From positions 5,853,579 through 5,917,578 of the forward strand of contig CM049307.1 in the NCBI GenBank assembly GCA_026874595.1: a stretch of 64,000 bases of DNA, given 5' to 3'. Below, in pieces: positions 1 through 10,702 of this stretch. The stretch comes from Sipunculus nudus. Lineage: Eukaryota > Annelida > Sipuncula > Golfingiida > Sipunculidae. The position numbers were made by a program, and so were the translations under genes. Each line of letters opens with the position of its first letter. The stretch's first letter is position 1. The notes under the pieces are model-generated. The model was not told the origin of the DNA and ran no database searches. It saw only the letters and a list, made by a program, of their open reading frames with translations.

Positions 1-608
1 ATATAAATATATTATTAATATATATTTAATATTACTAGATAATATACTAATTTTTTTTAGAATTAATTTTATTAACAGTAAAACAGACAAAAAATTTTAA
101 TGTATTCATTTGTATTAATTTATAATTTAAAAAAAAATAACAAGAATTTAATCAATGGGTATAAAACCATTAATGGTTTCAGACTTTCCATCCATCAACT
201 ATTTTCTACGTCTGATGCAACATAAAACCTTTAACATTAACTTCAACAACGAAAGAAATAAGTTGACACGCCGCAAGTCTGGGTAAAAACGTGGATAGGT
301 TACTAACAAAGAGTTTTAAGAATAAATATAGAAAATTTTGGAGGGTAGGTTACAAAATGAATACCTCAGTTGATCAAACGAAGCTGCAGTTATTTATCGG
401 TAGATCTGGTAAAATACTAGTAGACAATCAACATAATACGGATATCATAGGGGATCATTTAATTCATCTTTTCTTTTCAGAATTGTATATATGTATTGGT
501 AGACCATAATCAAATATTGTGTCTTAAGATGGGTGACAGAATATATCCGATCCTTTATTGAGTCATCTTAAGATCGGAAGATGGCGCGAAACAAGTATAT
601 ATATATAT

Positions 609-663
609 ATCAGTTTCCTGGGAAATGCGCATTAAGAATAAATGGCTGGTATATTGACAAGAT

Positions 664-665
<2 letters not shown>
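609..665 (+). repeat. 57-base dispersed cassette followed by (TA)n, copy 1
   Basis: The segment from cagtttcctgggaaatgcgc to caagatgg recurs at 34863-34920 with about four differences. In both places it leads directly into a TA microsatellite, so the two probably belong to one mobile or microsatellite-seeding element. Confidence 0.6.

Positions 666-723
<58 letters not shown>
666..723. repeat. (TA)n microsatellite
   Basis: Pure TA tract of about 58 bases, directly abutting the CAGTTGAACC terminus at 724. Confidence 0.95.
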
Positions 724-726
<3 letters not shown>

Positions 727-800
727 TTGAACCTCTGAAATACGGACACTGACGGGACCGGACGGGAGGTATTAGATTTCGAGACCTTTATTTTCAAGAG
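724..800 (+). mobile_element. Pogo/Tigger-like terminal inverted repeat, single end
   Basis: TA followed by CAGTTGAACCTCTGAAATAC matches the form of pogo/Tigger termini (TA target, CAGT...ACC.C). No matching opposite end was found nearby, so this is a truncated or decayed element. Confidence 0.4.
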
Positions 801-2426
801 ACTGTCCGTAATTTAAACAGTTTTGTATTTTACATTAAGTGGACGGCATACTTTCGTCTCCTCCTTGGTTATCCGTGTCTTTTCTACTACCTCTTTTTTT
901 TAGCTGGCAGGATAAGGCAATGGTTTCAATAAAACTTTGTGCAGGAGCTGTACAGGGACTGGAATGTGCCTGAACAGGTACCAGAGAAGACCCTGTTCTA
1001 TAAGGTTTGTGCTCATCGGCAGATACGCTACTCATGAGGCCGTTATACACTGCTGTCGTCCCAGACATCATTTCTTGTAACCACCGCTTTGTAAAGAAAA
1101 ATTCTCTGGTTCGACAACATGGGTTGGTACAGAACAAAGAATTGTAATGTGACCATTGATAGCGTGGTATCGCATTGTGCGTCCAGCTCAAAATTTTAAA
1201 GGTGCCCATTCACCTACCTTTTGAAAAAGAATTTATGTGATTTCTGTCTTCTTCTGTGTTCTTATAACGCCTTCGCGAAGGATGAATGAACTTTTTTATC
1301 AACATGTTTGTAAGCACAGCAATATTGACGAATGGGAAAACATGTAACCAAAGGTGGAAGGTTGCATTTATGCACAGGTAGAAAGGTCACTTGTTGCAAA
1401 ACGCCATTTGCAAAGCTCTGGCTTATATGACTTGCAGCCATGCAGATGCCCTTGTGGAATTTGTTTTGATTATTTTGGCGGGCCCTCACATATTATAAAA
1501 GGTTGATATAAACAAAATAAGCAGCCTTCATGTGTGCGGTGATATCCACGTTTTCTGGCCATTTTTTTTATAAAAAAGACAAGGGATTATACCTTTAATT
1601 TATAAAGGTCAGATAGGTGATTTGGCCCCTTAAAACATGCGACCCCCGCTCTTGTTAATTGGAATGATTACACCGGGACACCACTGCCGTAGGTCTGATA
1701 TTTGGCCATGTCCCAGTATACGGGTGTCAACTACTTCATTGTTAAGAATATTAGATAACCAGGTTTTATACAAAGAACAAGAAAAATGCAAAACTTCTAG
1801 TATTGAATTATTATTCTAATCATCTGTCCTATATGTAGGTTACTTTACCAAATCCATCTAACAATTACACGAATTTAACATTGCAATATGATACTTTACA
1901 AATTAGAAAAAAAGTGTCATTTAATATTAAAAATAAATTTCTGATTTCAATAACTGCTTAAGATGCTTGCTTTTACAGATATATTTAAAGCATTATGTAT
2001 AATTCATAACTCATGAATGCACACGATATATTTGATTGTATCATAATTTTACTTGGCCTCTGTTTACCATAGTATACAGATAAGAATTATTCACTTTACA
2101 CTTGATGTCTTATATACTAGAAATATCTTGTACGCTTGCGTCTCAATGTGCATTTTTGATCATAGCAAGATTAATTAAATGTTATATTATGAAGTTTTAT
2201 TAAAATAATAAATTGTAAATGTAAAATCAGAATGCGGCAGATTGAAAACCTGACCTCTTACATATATGGTTAACGTCCTTAAAAACAAATCTAAAATACA
2301 CCTTTTTAGTCATTGTTTATATATATGATGAAACAAAGAATATTTTAGATGCTTGACTTAGTTTAGACAATTGACTACTTTACTGGACAATGGGTTATAG
2401 TAGGCTTCGTATTTGCGGAATTTAAA

Positions 2427-3262
2427 GTTTTCACTTTTCTGTCTTTCGCTAGAGATTTTTCACTTTTCTGTCTTTCGCTAGTTTTTTTTATTTAACTTTT
2501 CAGTCTTTCGCTAGATTTTTTTTCAGTCTTTCGCTAATGTTTTCACTTTTCAGTTTTTCGCAAGTTTTTTTTTCACTTTTCATTTTTCCGCTAGGGTTTT
2601 TTCACTTTTCAGTCTTTTGCTAGTTCTTTTTTCACTTTTCAGTCTTTTGCTAGTTCTTTTTTCACTTTTCTGTCTTTTGCTATAGGTTTTTTTTTTAACT
2701 TTCCAGTCTTTCTCTAGGGGTTTTTACCTCTTTTCAGTCTCTCGCTAGGTTTTTTTTAACTTTTCAGTCTTTCTCTAGGGGTTTTTACCTCTTTTCAGTC
2801 TCTCGCTAGGTTTTTTTTTAACTTTTCAGTCTTTCTCTAGGGGTTTTTACCTCTTTTCAGTCTCTCGCTAGGTTTTTTTTTAACTTTTCAGTCTTTCGCT
2901 AGTTTTTTTCAGTCTTTCGCTAATGTTTTTTCACTTTTCAGCCTTTCGCAAGGTTTTTTTTCACTTTTCAGTTTATCGCTAGGGTTTTTCTCATTTCAGT
3001 CATTTGCTAGTTCTTTTTCACTTTTTTGTCTTTTGCTAGGTTTTTATAACTTTTCAGTCTTTCTCTTGGGGTTTTTTTCCCTCTTTTCAGTCTCTCGCTA
3101 GGTTTTTTTTTTTTTACTTTTCAGTCTTTCGCTATTTTTTTTAACTTTTTAGTCTTTCGCTAGAGATTTTTTTTTCATTTTTATTCTTTCGCTAGAGTTT
3201 TTTCCACTTTTCAGTCTTTCGCTAGGGTTTTTTTCACTTTTCAGTTGTTCGCTAGTTTTTAG
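2427..3262 (+). repeat. T-rich minisatellite, unit about 30 bases
   Basis: Roughly 28 imperfect units of the form TTTTCACTTTTCAGTCTTTC followed by GCTAG and a T run of variable length. The T-run length accounts for most of the unit variation. Confidence 0.9.
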
Positions 3263-3771
3263 GCCAAGGGAACCTAAAATGCCATAGAGGATATTCTTGT
3301 TTTTATAATTTTTTTTATTAATATATAAATTTATTGACATTATATGCTATTAATTACAATATCAATCATTTTCCTTTCGACTTTCACAATGCTTCCATGG
3401 ATAACGTATGAGAGATATCAATTAGCAGATAGTATAAATACAAGACTCTTCGCTTGAATAGAGATTTACATAATATTACTTATTCCGTGAGGTCCTTACC
3501 CCAAATTTGCCTTGAAACTTTTCTTATCCAACATATTTGAACGGACTACATTACCCTCTTCACAACGTTAAAGGCTGTGCCGCTGATGTATTTCCAAGTC
3601 ACTGCAAATTGTGAGTGGCAGATTTTGAAGCCCACAAACCCAAAAAAATAGAATCGTACTCCTGTGAGTCTGATTGTGCCCAGTGTGCGATATCTCAAAC
3701 AAATCTCCAATCACGTCAACACTGGCGCCCGTACAGTAACATTTGATCCAGAAGACTCGTTTGTACCAACA

Positions 3772-5700
3772 CAGGCGCTTGAATCCCTATTTATAATAAA
3801 AGTCTTCATATCTCCAGTGTTCTTAGAAATACTAGGACGGTATCAGGTCAAACGACCCAATAATAAAACGGTCATACCATGCTTTCACTTGTATTATGAC
3901 ACAAGGTAGGCTACTCGGCCAAAAACCTTTCGAGCGATAATAAGGGAAGTTACGTTCTCAAGCCGTTTATACTCGCATTTTCTTCCTTTAATGCGTAATC
4001 TATATGATCCTCCAATACTACGGGAGTTATAGAATCAAATCCATCCAACTTCCATTGTTTTCAACCACCAATACAAGCTGCCTAGATAACCTTTTGCAGT
4101 GATGTCTGAATTTCGGAGTCGTCCATTCCAAACTGTGGCGGAAGCGGGTCCGTCTAAAACGCGGAGAATCCGTGGAAAGATGGAGGATTCGCGGAGAATT
4201 CGTGGAGAATTGGCGGAGAGTGTTCATATGCAATGATACTTTTAAATTCACATTAAAATCTCTAACTATATTATCCTTAACATAATTGGCACAGTTAAAT
4301 GACCGAAATAATTTAAAAAAACTACATTATTCTTCATGTAATGCTCAACAATATAGAATCATTGCTGAGTGAAATTTTAAAACTCGTCTGAGTAACCAGC
4401 TGACCCTGACAGATCCTAAGACGAAACAGCAAAACACTTCATGTTTTAACAGTTTATTAAAAACTTATTATTTAACAAGTTTATTGTGCAAGCCCTAACA
4501 AAACCATGCAGGTTTATCTATAATTTACAGGTGGTGAACAAAATATATAATATAATAAAAAAAACCATGCTTTTACCCGCATTTATTGATCAATAAAAAA
4601 ACACTATCACCATTATTAGTGTATCTGGACCAATTTACATGCACAGAATTTAATAGAGTTTAGATAATGAATCAAATTGGCAATAGGATATAATAAAATA
4701 AAAGAAAAAAAATAGTAAATATATATCGTGATCACAGTTAAAGAATTATATTTTTCTTATTCTGTACAAAATACACCCCACTTCTTTCTGACAATTACAA
4801 TACAGAGTATAATAATAATAAAAATAAAATGAAAAAATAGCACAACGTAGACTTACAAACAGCAATAGTACAAGAACTTATTTGTACAATGTTCATAAAA
4901 CCATTTTATTAATTGTTTTAGTTATTTTAAAGACAAATGAACATTTTAATTAAACCACTTATTACATTTTTCTTTTATCACACCCAATCATGTCTTCGAA
5001 TACATCTCTTAACCCATATTCACATTCGATCCCAATGGTTATAGTTGCATTATAATTAGGCTTTGGTATTCTAGGAAATGCCTGAACTAAAACAATAAAC
5101 TAAGTGTTTTTGCATTAATTCCTAGTTAAAATGTTCAATTCGTATAATTTCTGGATTGAAACAAAAATCAGCTGCATTTTCAATCGCAAATGGCCCACAG
5201 TCTCCTGATACTATTCGTTGTCTCTGGTATGGCACAAATAAAATCTTAAGAACCTGCTTGCTCAAACAACAGAAAGAGCTGAATTTTACGTGAATATGCA
5301 GATTTTCAATTATTTCTGTCATTAAACAGTGAACCAATATGTTAAGAGTAATAAAGTTGGACATTTTTAGTGATTGTAATGTATATTTAAAAGTATCATT
5401 GCATACAAAAACTCTCCGCAATTCTCCACGACTTCTCCGCAAACTCTCCGAGAATTCTCCATCTCTCCGCGTTTTAAACAGACCCGGCGGAAGCGACCTT
5501 CGTTGACGGGCAAGTGATGACCCATTTGGAATGGCCGCCGTCGAAAGGTTTTTGCCGAGTTGCCTACCTTGTGTCATAATACAAGTGATAGCATGGTATG
5601 ACCGTTTTATTAATGGGTCGTTTAACCTGATTCCGTCGAAGTATTTCTAGGAACATTGGAGACATGAAGACTTTATTATTAATAGGGATTCAAGCGCCTG
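3772..5700. mobile_element. Foldback-type non-autonomous element with long inverted arms
   Basis: Left end CAGGCGCTTGAATCCCTAT and right end ATAGGGATTCAAGCGCCTG are inverted. The similarity continues inward for several hundred bases (to about 4300 and 5330), including the GCGGAGAATTC-rich segments and the atgcaatgatacttttaaa motif. The interior is AT-rich with no transposase. The ends starting with CAG suggest hAT-like origin, but no convincing 8-bp target duplication is seen. Confidence 0.75.
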
Positions 5701-5709
5701 TGGTACCAA

Positions 5710-7190
5710 AGTATTATAGCCCCAGTTCTTATGATACCGATGTTACAAAAATAGTGAATAATGAATCAGTATAATAATATAAATTATTTTATTATTGATC
5801 AAATAAATTAAAATATCTACTTATATAATAAACAAAAAAAAATGATATTAAAGAGGCCCATTCTGACGTGAATAAAATGAAGATCATCTCTTGAACCTCT
5901 TTAAACATAAGCCAAAAAGCGTCTGTCTGTTTTGATTATATCCGCGTGTTTATAATATGCGGGAGTCCCGCCAAATAGCCACCCATCGTAACAAGAAGGA
6001 TATCTAGCGGCAAATCAGAATTCCTTCACATACTCTCACCAACAATAGCTAGTGCGCAATCAGCCTCCTCTGGTCACATTCTGTTTGTCAATATAGACAA
6101 GCGAATCCGTGTTTACTAACAGTTAAATCGTGTTTACTTACAGTTTGTGGATAAACCAGACTCATGCATCCGTCATAGGGGCGTTATAAGAACTTTTCTT
6201 ATTTACTACAGTTGTAACTGCATAAATCCTACAAGAGACGGGTCAATATATCTGGCTTTAAAAATGTTAAAACAAATAAATAAAGCAATGAAAGAGGAAT
6301 ATAACTATATAACTGAGGAATATGGTATCTCTACACTTCAGGTAGCATGAAATATGTAAATTTCCTGGAATTTTTTTAAAACTAATTTTGGGAGAATTAT
6401 TGAAATTTTAGGTTTAATTGATGGAACAACTGAGGTTGCGAAAGTTGAGAAGGAAAACTATATCTCAGTAAAGACGAACACCTAATGTATATAACATTTG
6501 ATTCTAGCCATGATTCATGTTGTATAAATTAATCGCTGATGAAAACAGCAGGAGAGTGACAAAACCCCCTATCTAGATCCAACATCATCTGACCACTTCC
6601 CGGGTCAGAAGGCAATGACGTATCAGTGACACCATCTCCCTATCAGCTACACCTGCATCTAATCTTTAAATCTGAAACCTTTGTCTCCACAATATCGTCA
6701 TTGTATTTGTGAATTTCAGTTCATAAATCTCCCTATAATATTCCGATTAAACTGTAAACTGTCTTCCTGGTGTCGGAGCGTCATGCACACATCAACAATG
6801 GTCCACTGTGATCACGACCATCAATTGTTTGTTTAACTTTGCAAATGAAAACAGATTAAAAGATATAACTTTACCGTCCAAAGTCTCCATAATTTGATAA
6901 AAACATATAGTATTTAGTCAAAAACAGATATTATCAACTTACTTTAAATTATCAAGCAATATAAATATTTGGGTTCAATTCAGATTTTTCATTCAAATTG
7001 AAAATATTTGATGAAACTTCCTTTTCGATGCTATTCAGTTCATTGTTTTTGATAAAAAACAATGTCTATTCCAATTCAATTAATTTACAGGTCATTCTAT
7101 TCGCGCTTAAGTGTGAGATACACAAGTTCCAGGATGTATAAGATTAAGCGGAATGTCCACCGCTCACCGTGCGCCTTGTAAAGAGATACG
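5710..7190. other. AT-rich intergenic DNA, no gene seen
   Basis: Scanned on both strands. The short open frame at 6147-6350 has no recognisable feature and no splice or promoter support. Confidence 0.5.
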
Positions 7191-7542
7191 CTTCTTCACT
7201 GGCGGATCCGTGGGGTGGGGGGGGGGGGGGGGGGGGGGCGGCATTGAGCTGCAACATCTATCATTTAACTATTTCTTTTTTCATTTAATTGTTAAATTGT
7301 TTTATTCCCTAGCAATTAGATTATTATAGGTAATCCAGTTTATTACTTACTAAATCATGAATTATATTTTTAATGAACAGCGGACTGAATTGCTCCGTTA
7401 AAATATCCAGATATCTATAATGAGCGAGTAAATCTGTCCGTTATTACACTATAAAACATGGCTGTAGATTTAATTCACAGGTGAAAATAAAAAAAAAACA
7501 AGTATTAACATTTTCATTGACTGAATTATTTTACTTATTTAT

Positions 7543-7546
<4 letters not shown>

Positions 7547-7594
<48 letters not shown>
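7547..7594. repeat. (TA)n microsatellite
   Basis: Pure TA tract directly next to the inner transposon end. Confidence 0.95.
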
Positions 7595-7597
<3 letters not shown>

Positions 7598-8606
7598 TAG
7601 AGCGCCGTATTTCCGAAAGCGTAGGGGGACAAGCTTTTCTTTCGGAAAAAGGAATTTTCGGAAATTCGGTCGGGGGTCAAGGGCGAATTTCGTACAACTA
7701 TTAATGATATAACTTAACGCTATATTACTGAGGGAACACTGTGTTTCCTTTCGATCCACGTATTTTACGACCTGAATTTATAAAAATATCGGATTTATTT
7801 TAAGCAGAGTTTGATAGGTAAAACCCATTTTAACCTGTTTTAGGATACTTGTGTGCCATTTTTTCCATCATATTCACGGGAGGGAAAGGTCAAATGACAT
7901 CGCCATTTTTACAGCGCGGTTAGTTTCTGTAACAGCCCGCAGGCGGTGCCAGTGCGGCACACGAATAACGCAGTCCGTTTCTTTTCTTTGACTCCATATC
8001 TCTGGCAAGTGACAGCAAGACGATCGTGTTCGATTGGTGTTCTTCTTGACAGTAAATTTGAAATGAAGAATAAGCTGAATAATGGCGAGTTTATATAAGT
8101 GACACAATTGCTCTCTCGGAATGAATCGTATGGCCAGGCCCGCGTGCTATGGCCTCGCATCTTAATCTACTTGAGCACATGCGATATGCGAATAATACCT
8201 CACCAATACTCTTGCGAGTAAACTGCCAAGTTGTTTGGCTCGATATGCCAGCCCAATCCGACGAACTATGCTTGCTTAAGTACAAACGAGATATGGTTGA
8301 TAATACACAAGTGCTCTTGGATAAACCGCTCAGCCGCTTACTAGGGGTATACGGAGCCTGGCGTTGCGCGACTAGCTGTAGTGAACACATCTTTGCCCCG
8401 GCGACAGGATCGGTCCAGATCGAGTCACCACTCGGCTGAACCATCTGACTGCAGGCCTTTGTGACTCGTAATTACAAAAAATCATTTTAGGTCTTTACAT
8501 GCTTGAAAATATTACGGAAATACGAATAAATTTTCGGTTTCCCATCTCAAATTTCGGAAACACGAATTTGAGGAAATTCGGCATTCGGAAATACGGCGCT
8601 CTACTG
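7595..8606. mobile_element. Inner pogo/Tigger-like element with perfect-type inverted ends
   Basis: CAGTAGAGCGCCGTATTTCC starts at 7595 and its reverse complement ends at 8606. TA flanks both sides, the target duplication of the Tc1/mariner/pogo superfamily. The 1012-bp body has open frames (8149-8439 plus, 8091-8444 minus) but no DDE or helix-turn-helix motif I can recognise, so it is non-autonomous. It has inserted into a TA microsatellite (7547-7594). Confidence 0.75.
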
Positions 8607-8794
8607 TATATGTGTGTGTGTATTTGGGCAATATAATATAATGGGTAATAATTAATATATATAAAATGACCAAAAGAAAAAGTTGAATGCACAATTTAAG
8701 AACTAAGTTTTCATAATACCAATCAACCGCCGGCCGACCCTCTCCCCCCCCCCCCCCCCCCCGTTCTTGAATTTAGGATCCGCCCCTGCTTCTT

Positions 8795-9800
8795 TGTTTT
8801 AATAGAATGACCTCCCTAGTCAACCACTGCATGGCCGAACTACCAAAACTTCTAATGGTCGACAGGCGAAAAAAGTCCCAGATCTCAATTCATCTGAGCC
8901 TTAAACACAAATTTCAATGCAATTCTAAATTAATCCTTTTTCCCCGTTCAATTTAGTTTATTTCAGACTAAGGTCTGATAACACCCGATTTAGTGGGCTC
9001 TCTGCACTTGCAAAATACACAACATATCATTACACACCCCTACACATGAAACAGAATCGACTTACATTCCTAAACTTTTCACTGATGTCACCGCTTATTC
9101 TTGAACTTATGACATGACATTACAATTTTAACAGAATGTCCATGCGAATTCCGCTGAGGGTCAGTTTGAATATATAAAGAAACATGTAATCGAAATGAGG
9201 TGAAATATAGTTGGGACAATTTGCATCTGAAGGCGTGAGGAGAGTGAGAATTGAGTGTAAGAAATGCTTCACCGTGTAATATCGTTTTTTGAAAGTACGA
9301 TAGATGGCGCGATACACTTACAGGGGTGTAATTTCCTTTCCCAATTGGGGGGGGGGGGGGGGGGGGGGGCGGCTTAACCTTGGATTGGAATTTAAGGTCA
9401 CTTATGTCACGTAGTGTGTCAGCCCGGAGTTTAACATTGAATCTACAAGGATGCATGCTCAGAACTGGATGATGATATTCGGTCTCAGTAATGGCCCAGA
9501 AGTGCTGGGACATTGTCTTGGCCACGGAGGGTAGCGACTCGATAAGAACACTGTATCTCCCCTAGTGTTAATATATTGGAAAAGCTGATGTTATTTCAAA
9601 TTAAAACGTGAAAATTGTTGAACAAAGCCGGAAAGAAGCATGAACGATAATGAATATGAAAAAGCTTTTGGAAATTGTCAAAGAAAGTAATATGCTCACT
9701 TTCTAAATAAATTTATTGCTTAAATTATATTCAATAATAAGAAGACAAATGAATATAAACATATTCATTTTACATGGATTGTACATATAGTTAAAATAAA
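8795..9800. other. Intergenic DNA with a 23-G run
   Basis: A run of 23 G occurs at 9347-9369, just after caggggtgtaatttcc, which resembles a transposon terminus. The minus-strand frame across it (9088-9525) gains a polyproline stretch from this run and is not convincing as a gene. Confidence 0.5.
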
Positions 9801-9803
9801 TAA

Positions 9804-9993
9804 TCGCGGCACTCTCCATGGCTCCGGTGGTGGCGTTCGTTAGTCTGCAAGGGTGGAGGAAACCGGAGTACCCGGAGAAAACCACCGACCTTGGACGGGC
9901 AACTACAACCCACTTTCATGTCCACGCCTGGAATCGAACCCGGGTCGCCAGCGGAGAGAGCCGAGCGTTTTACCACTCAGCTGTCCAGGCCCC
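9804..9993 (-). mobile_element. tRNA-derived SINE
   Basis: Read on the minus strand it begins GGGCCTGGACAGCTGAGTGG (A box, AGCTGAGTGG at 9973-9982) and has a B box GGTTCGATTCC at 9930-9940. A conserved body follows with GGTTTTCTCCGGGTACTCCG and TTTCCTCCACC. This is a polymerase III-type SINE with a shared core found widely in invertebrates. Confidence 0.85.
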
Positions 9994-10538
9994 TAAAATG
10001 TTTATTATTAGTCAACAATTTGTTTATTACCCCAAGACTGCTTTCGAACGAGTGGGGTGTAGCGTAAAGGAATTGAATTTATGTATCAGCTTGATACAGG
10101 TTTTCTTGATTTAAATTAAACTGGTCATTAAACTAGAATTTAAGAAAAGGTTAGTAAAAAATTTGCCCTTTTGAAAGTTAATATTCACAACTTCTTAACA
10201 ATTGCAGGTTTCATTAAAAAAAACACAAATTGTATTCACCACATATTTTAACGCGACCTTCATGGTGCAAAAACAAAATAATATATTTCCTAAAATTACA
10301 TACAGTCTAGATCTTCTGTCCCATGTTACAGTTTACATGACATTGGTCACTACGTGACAGACATGCAATATGTTAAATATAAATTGTCCGTCCTGTTACG
10401 TCACCGGCAGTATCATAACAACATTGCTCTGATACCCATACCGCCACCTGGAGGTCACCAAACATACACGCATCTTACAATAACTGCATATCACGTAGGA
10501 GTACAAATGTTTCCTTCTGGACAACTTACTATTCACTC

Positions 10539-10702
10539 TTAGGTCACGTGCATAGCCTCAGTGACCAAACTATACATGTGACCGTCCACGTTGACGAACT
10601 GTAATCGATTGAAAATCTCAAGAAGCCACTGTGAAAAGAGACTGATCTTTGGTACCATCTGGAGTAGAGTACGCATGCGCGAGGATTTTGCCCCATTTCC
10701 TT
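10539..10702 (-). CDS. 2DBD-NR terminal exon: LBD helices 10-12, AF-2 and stop
   Basis: Acceptor ctccttccag, then two bases, 53 codons and TAA. It contains [20 protein letters not shown] (helix 10/11, with the conserved LP.I-like core) and ends [18 protein letters not shown] fits the AF-2 coactivator helix (two hydrophobics, x, E, two hydrophobics). Phase 1 in agrees with the helix-8 exon and with the tentative helix-9 exon. Confidence 0.87.

Larger units (their letters stand above)
1..2420. other. AT-rich intergenic DNA
   Basis: No gene supported. It holds a (TA)n tract, a pogo-like inverted-repeat end at 724 and two minus-strand open frames (835-1209, 1262-1489) without recognisable domains. 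These could be decayed transposon sequence to the right of the 724 terminus. Confidence 0.5.
7197..8788. mobile_element. Outer element of a nested pair (GGCGGATCC-type termini)
   Basis: Left end CACTGGCGGATCCG and right end ATCCGCCCCTG face each other inverted, each followed inward by a G/C homopolymer (22 G at 7217, 19 C at 8744). CTTCTT occurs directly outside both ends (7191-7196 and 8789-8794) and is likely the target-site duplication. No transposase remains. Confidence 0.6.

Noticed and set aside
835-1489. Two minus-strand frames as a possible transposase C-terminus
   Set aside because: They lie next to a pogo-like terminus, but no DDE or helix-turn-helix motif is visible and the frames are not continuous.
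8091-8444. 117-codon minus frame within the inner transposon
   Set aside because: No transposase motif; overlaps an equally long opposite-strand frame, so composition explains it.
9088-9525. 145-codon minus frame with polyproline
   Set aside because: The polyproline is the translated G run. No splice or start support, and it sits among transposon-like ends.
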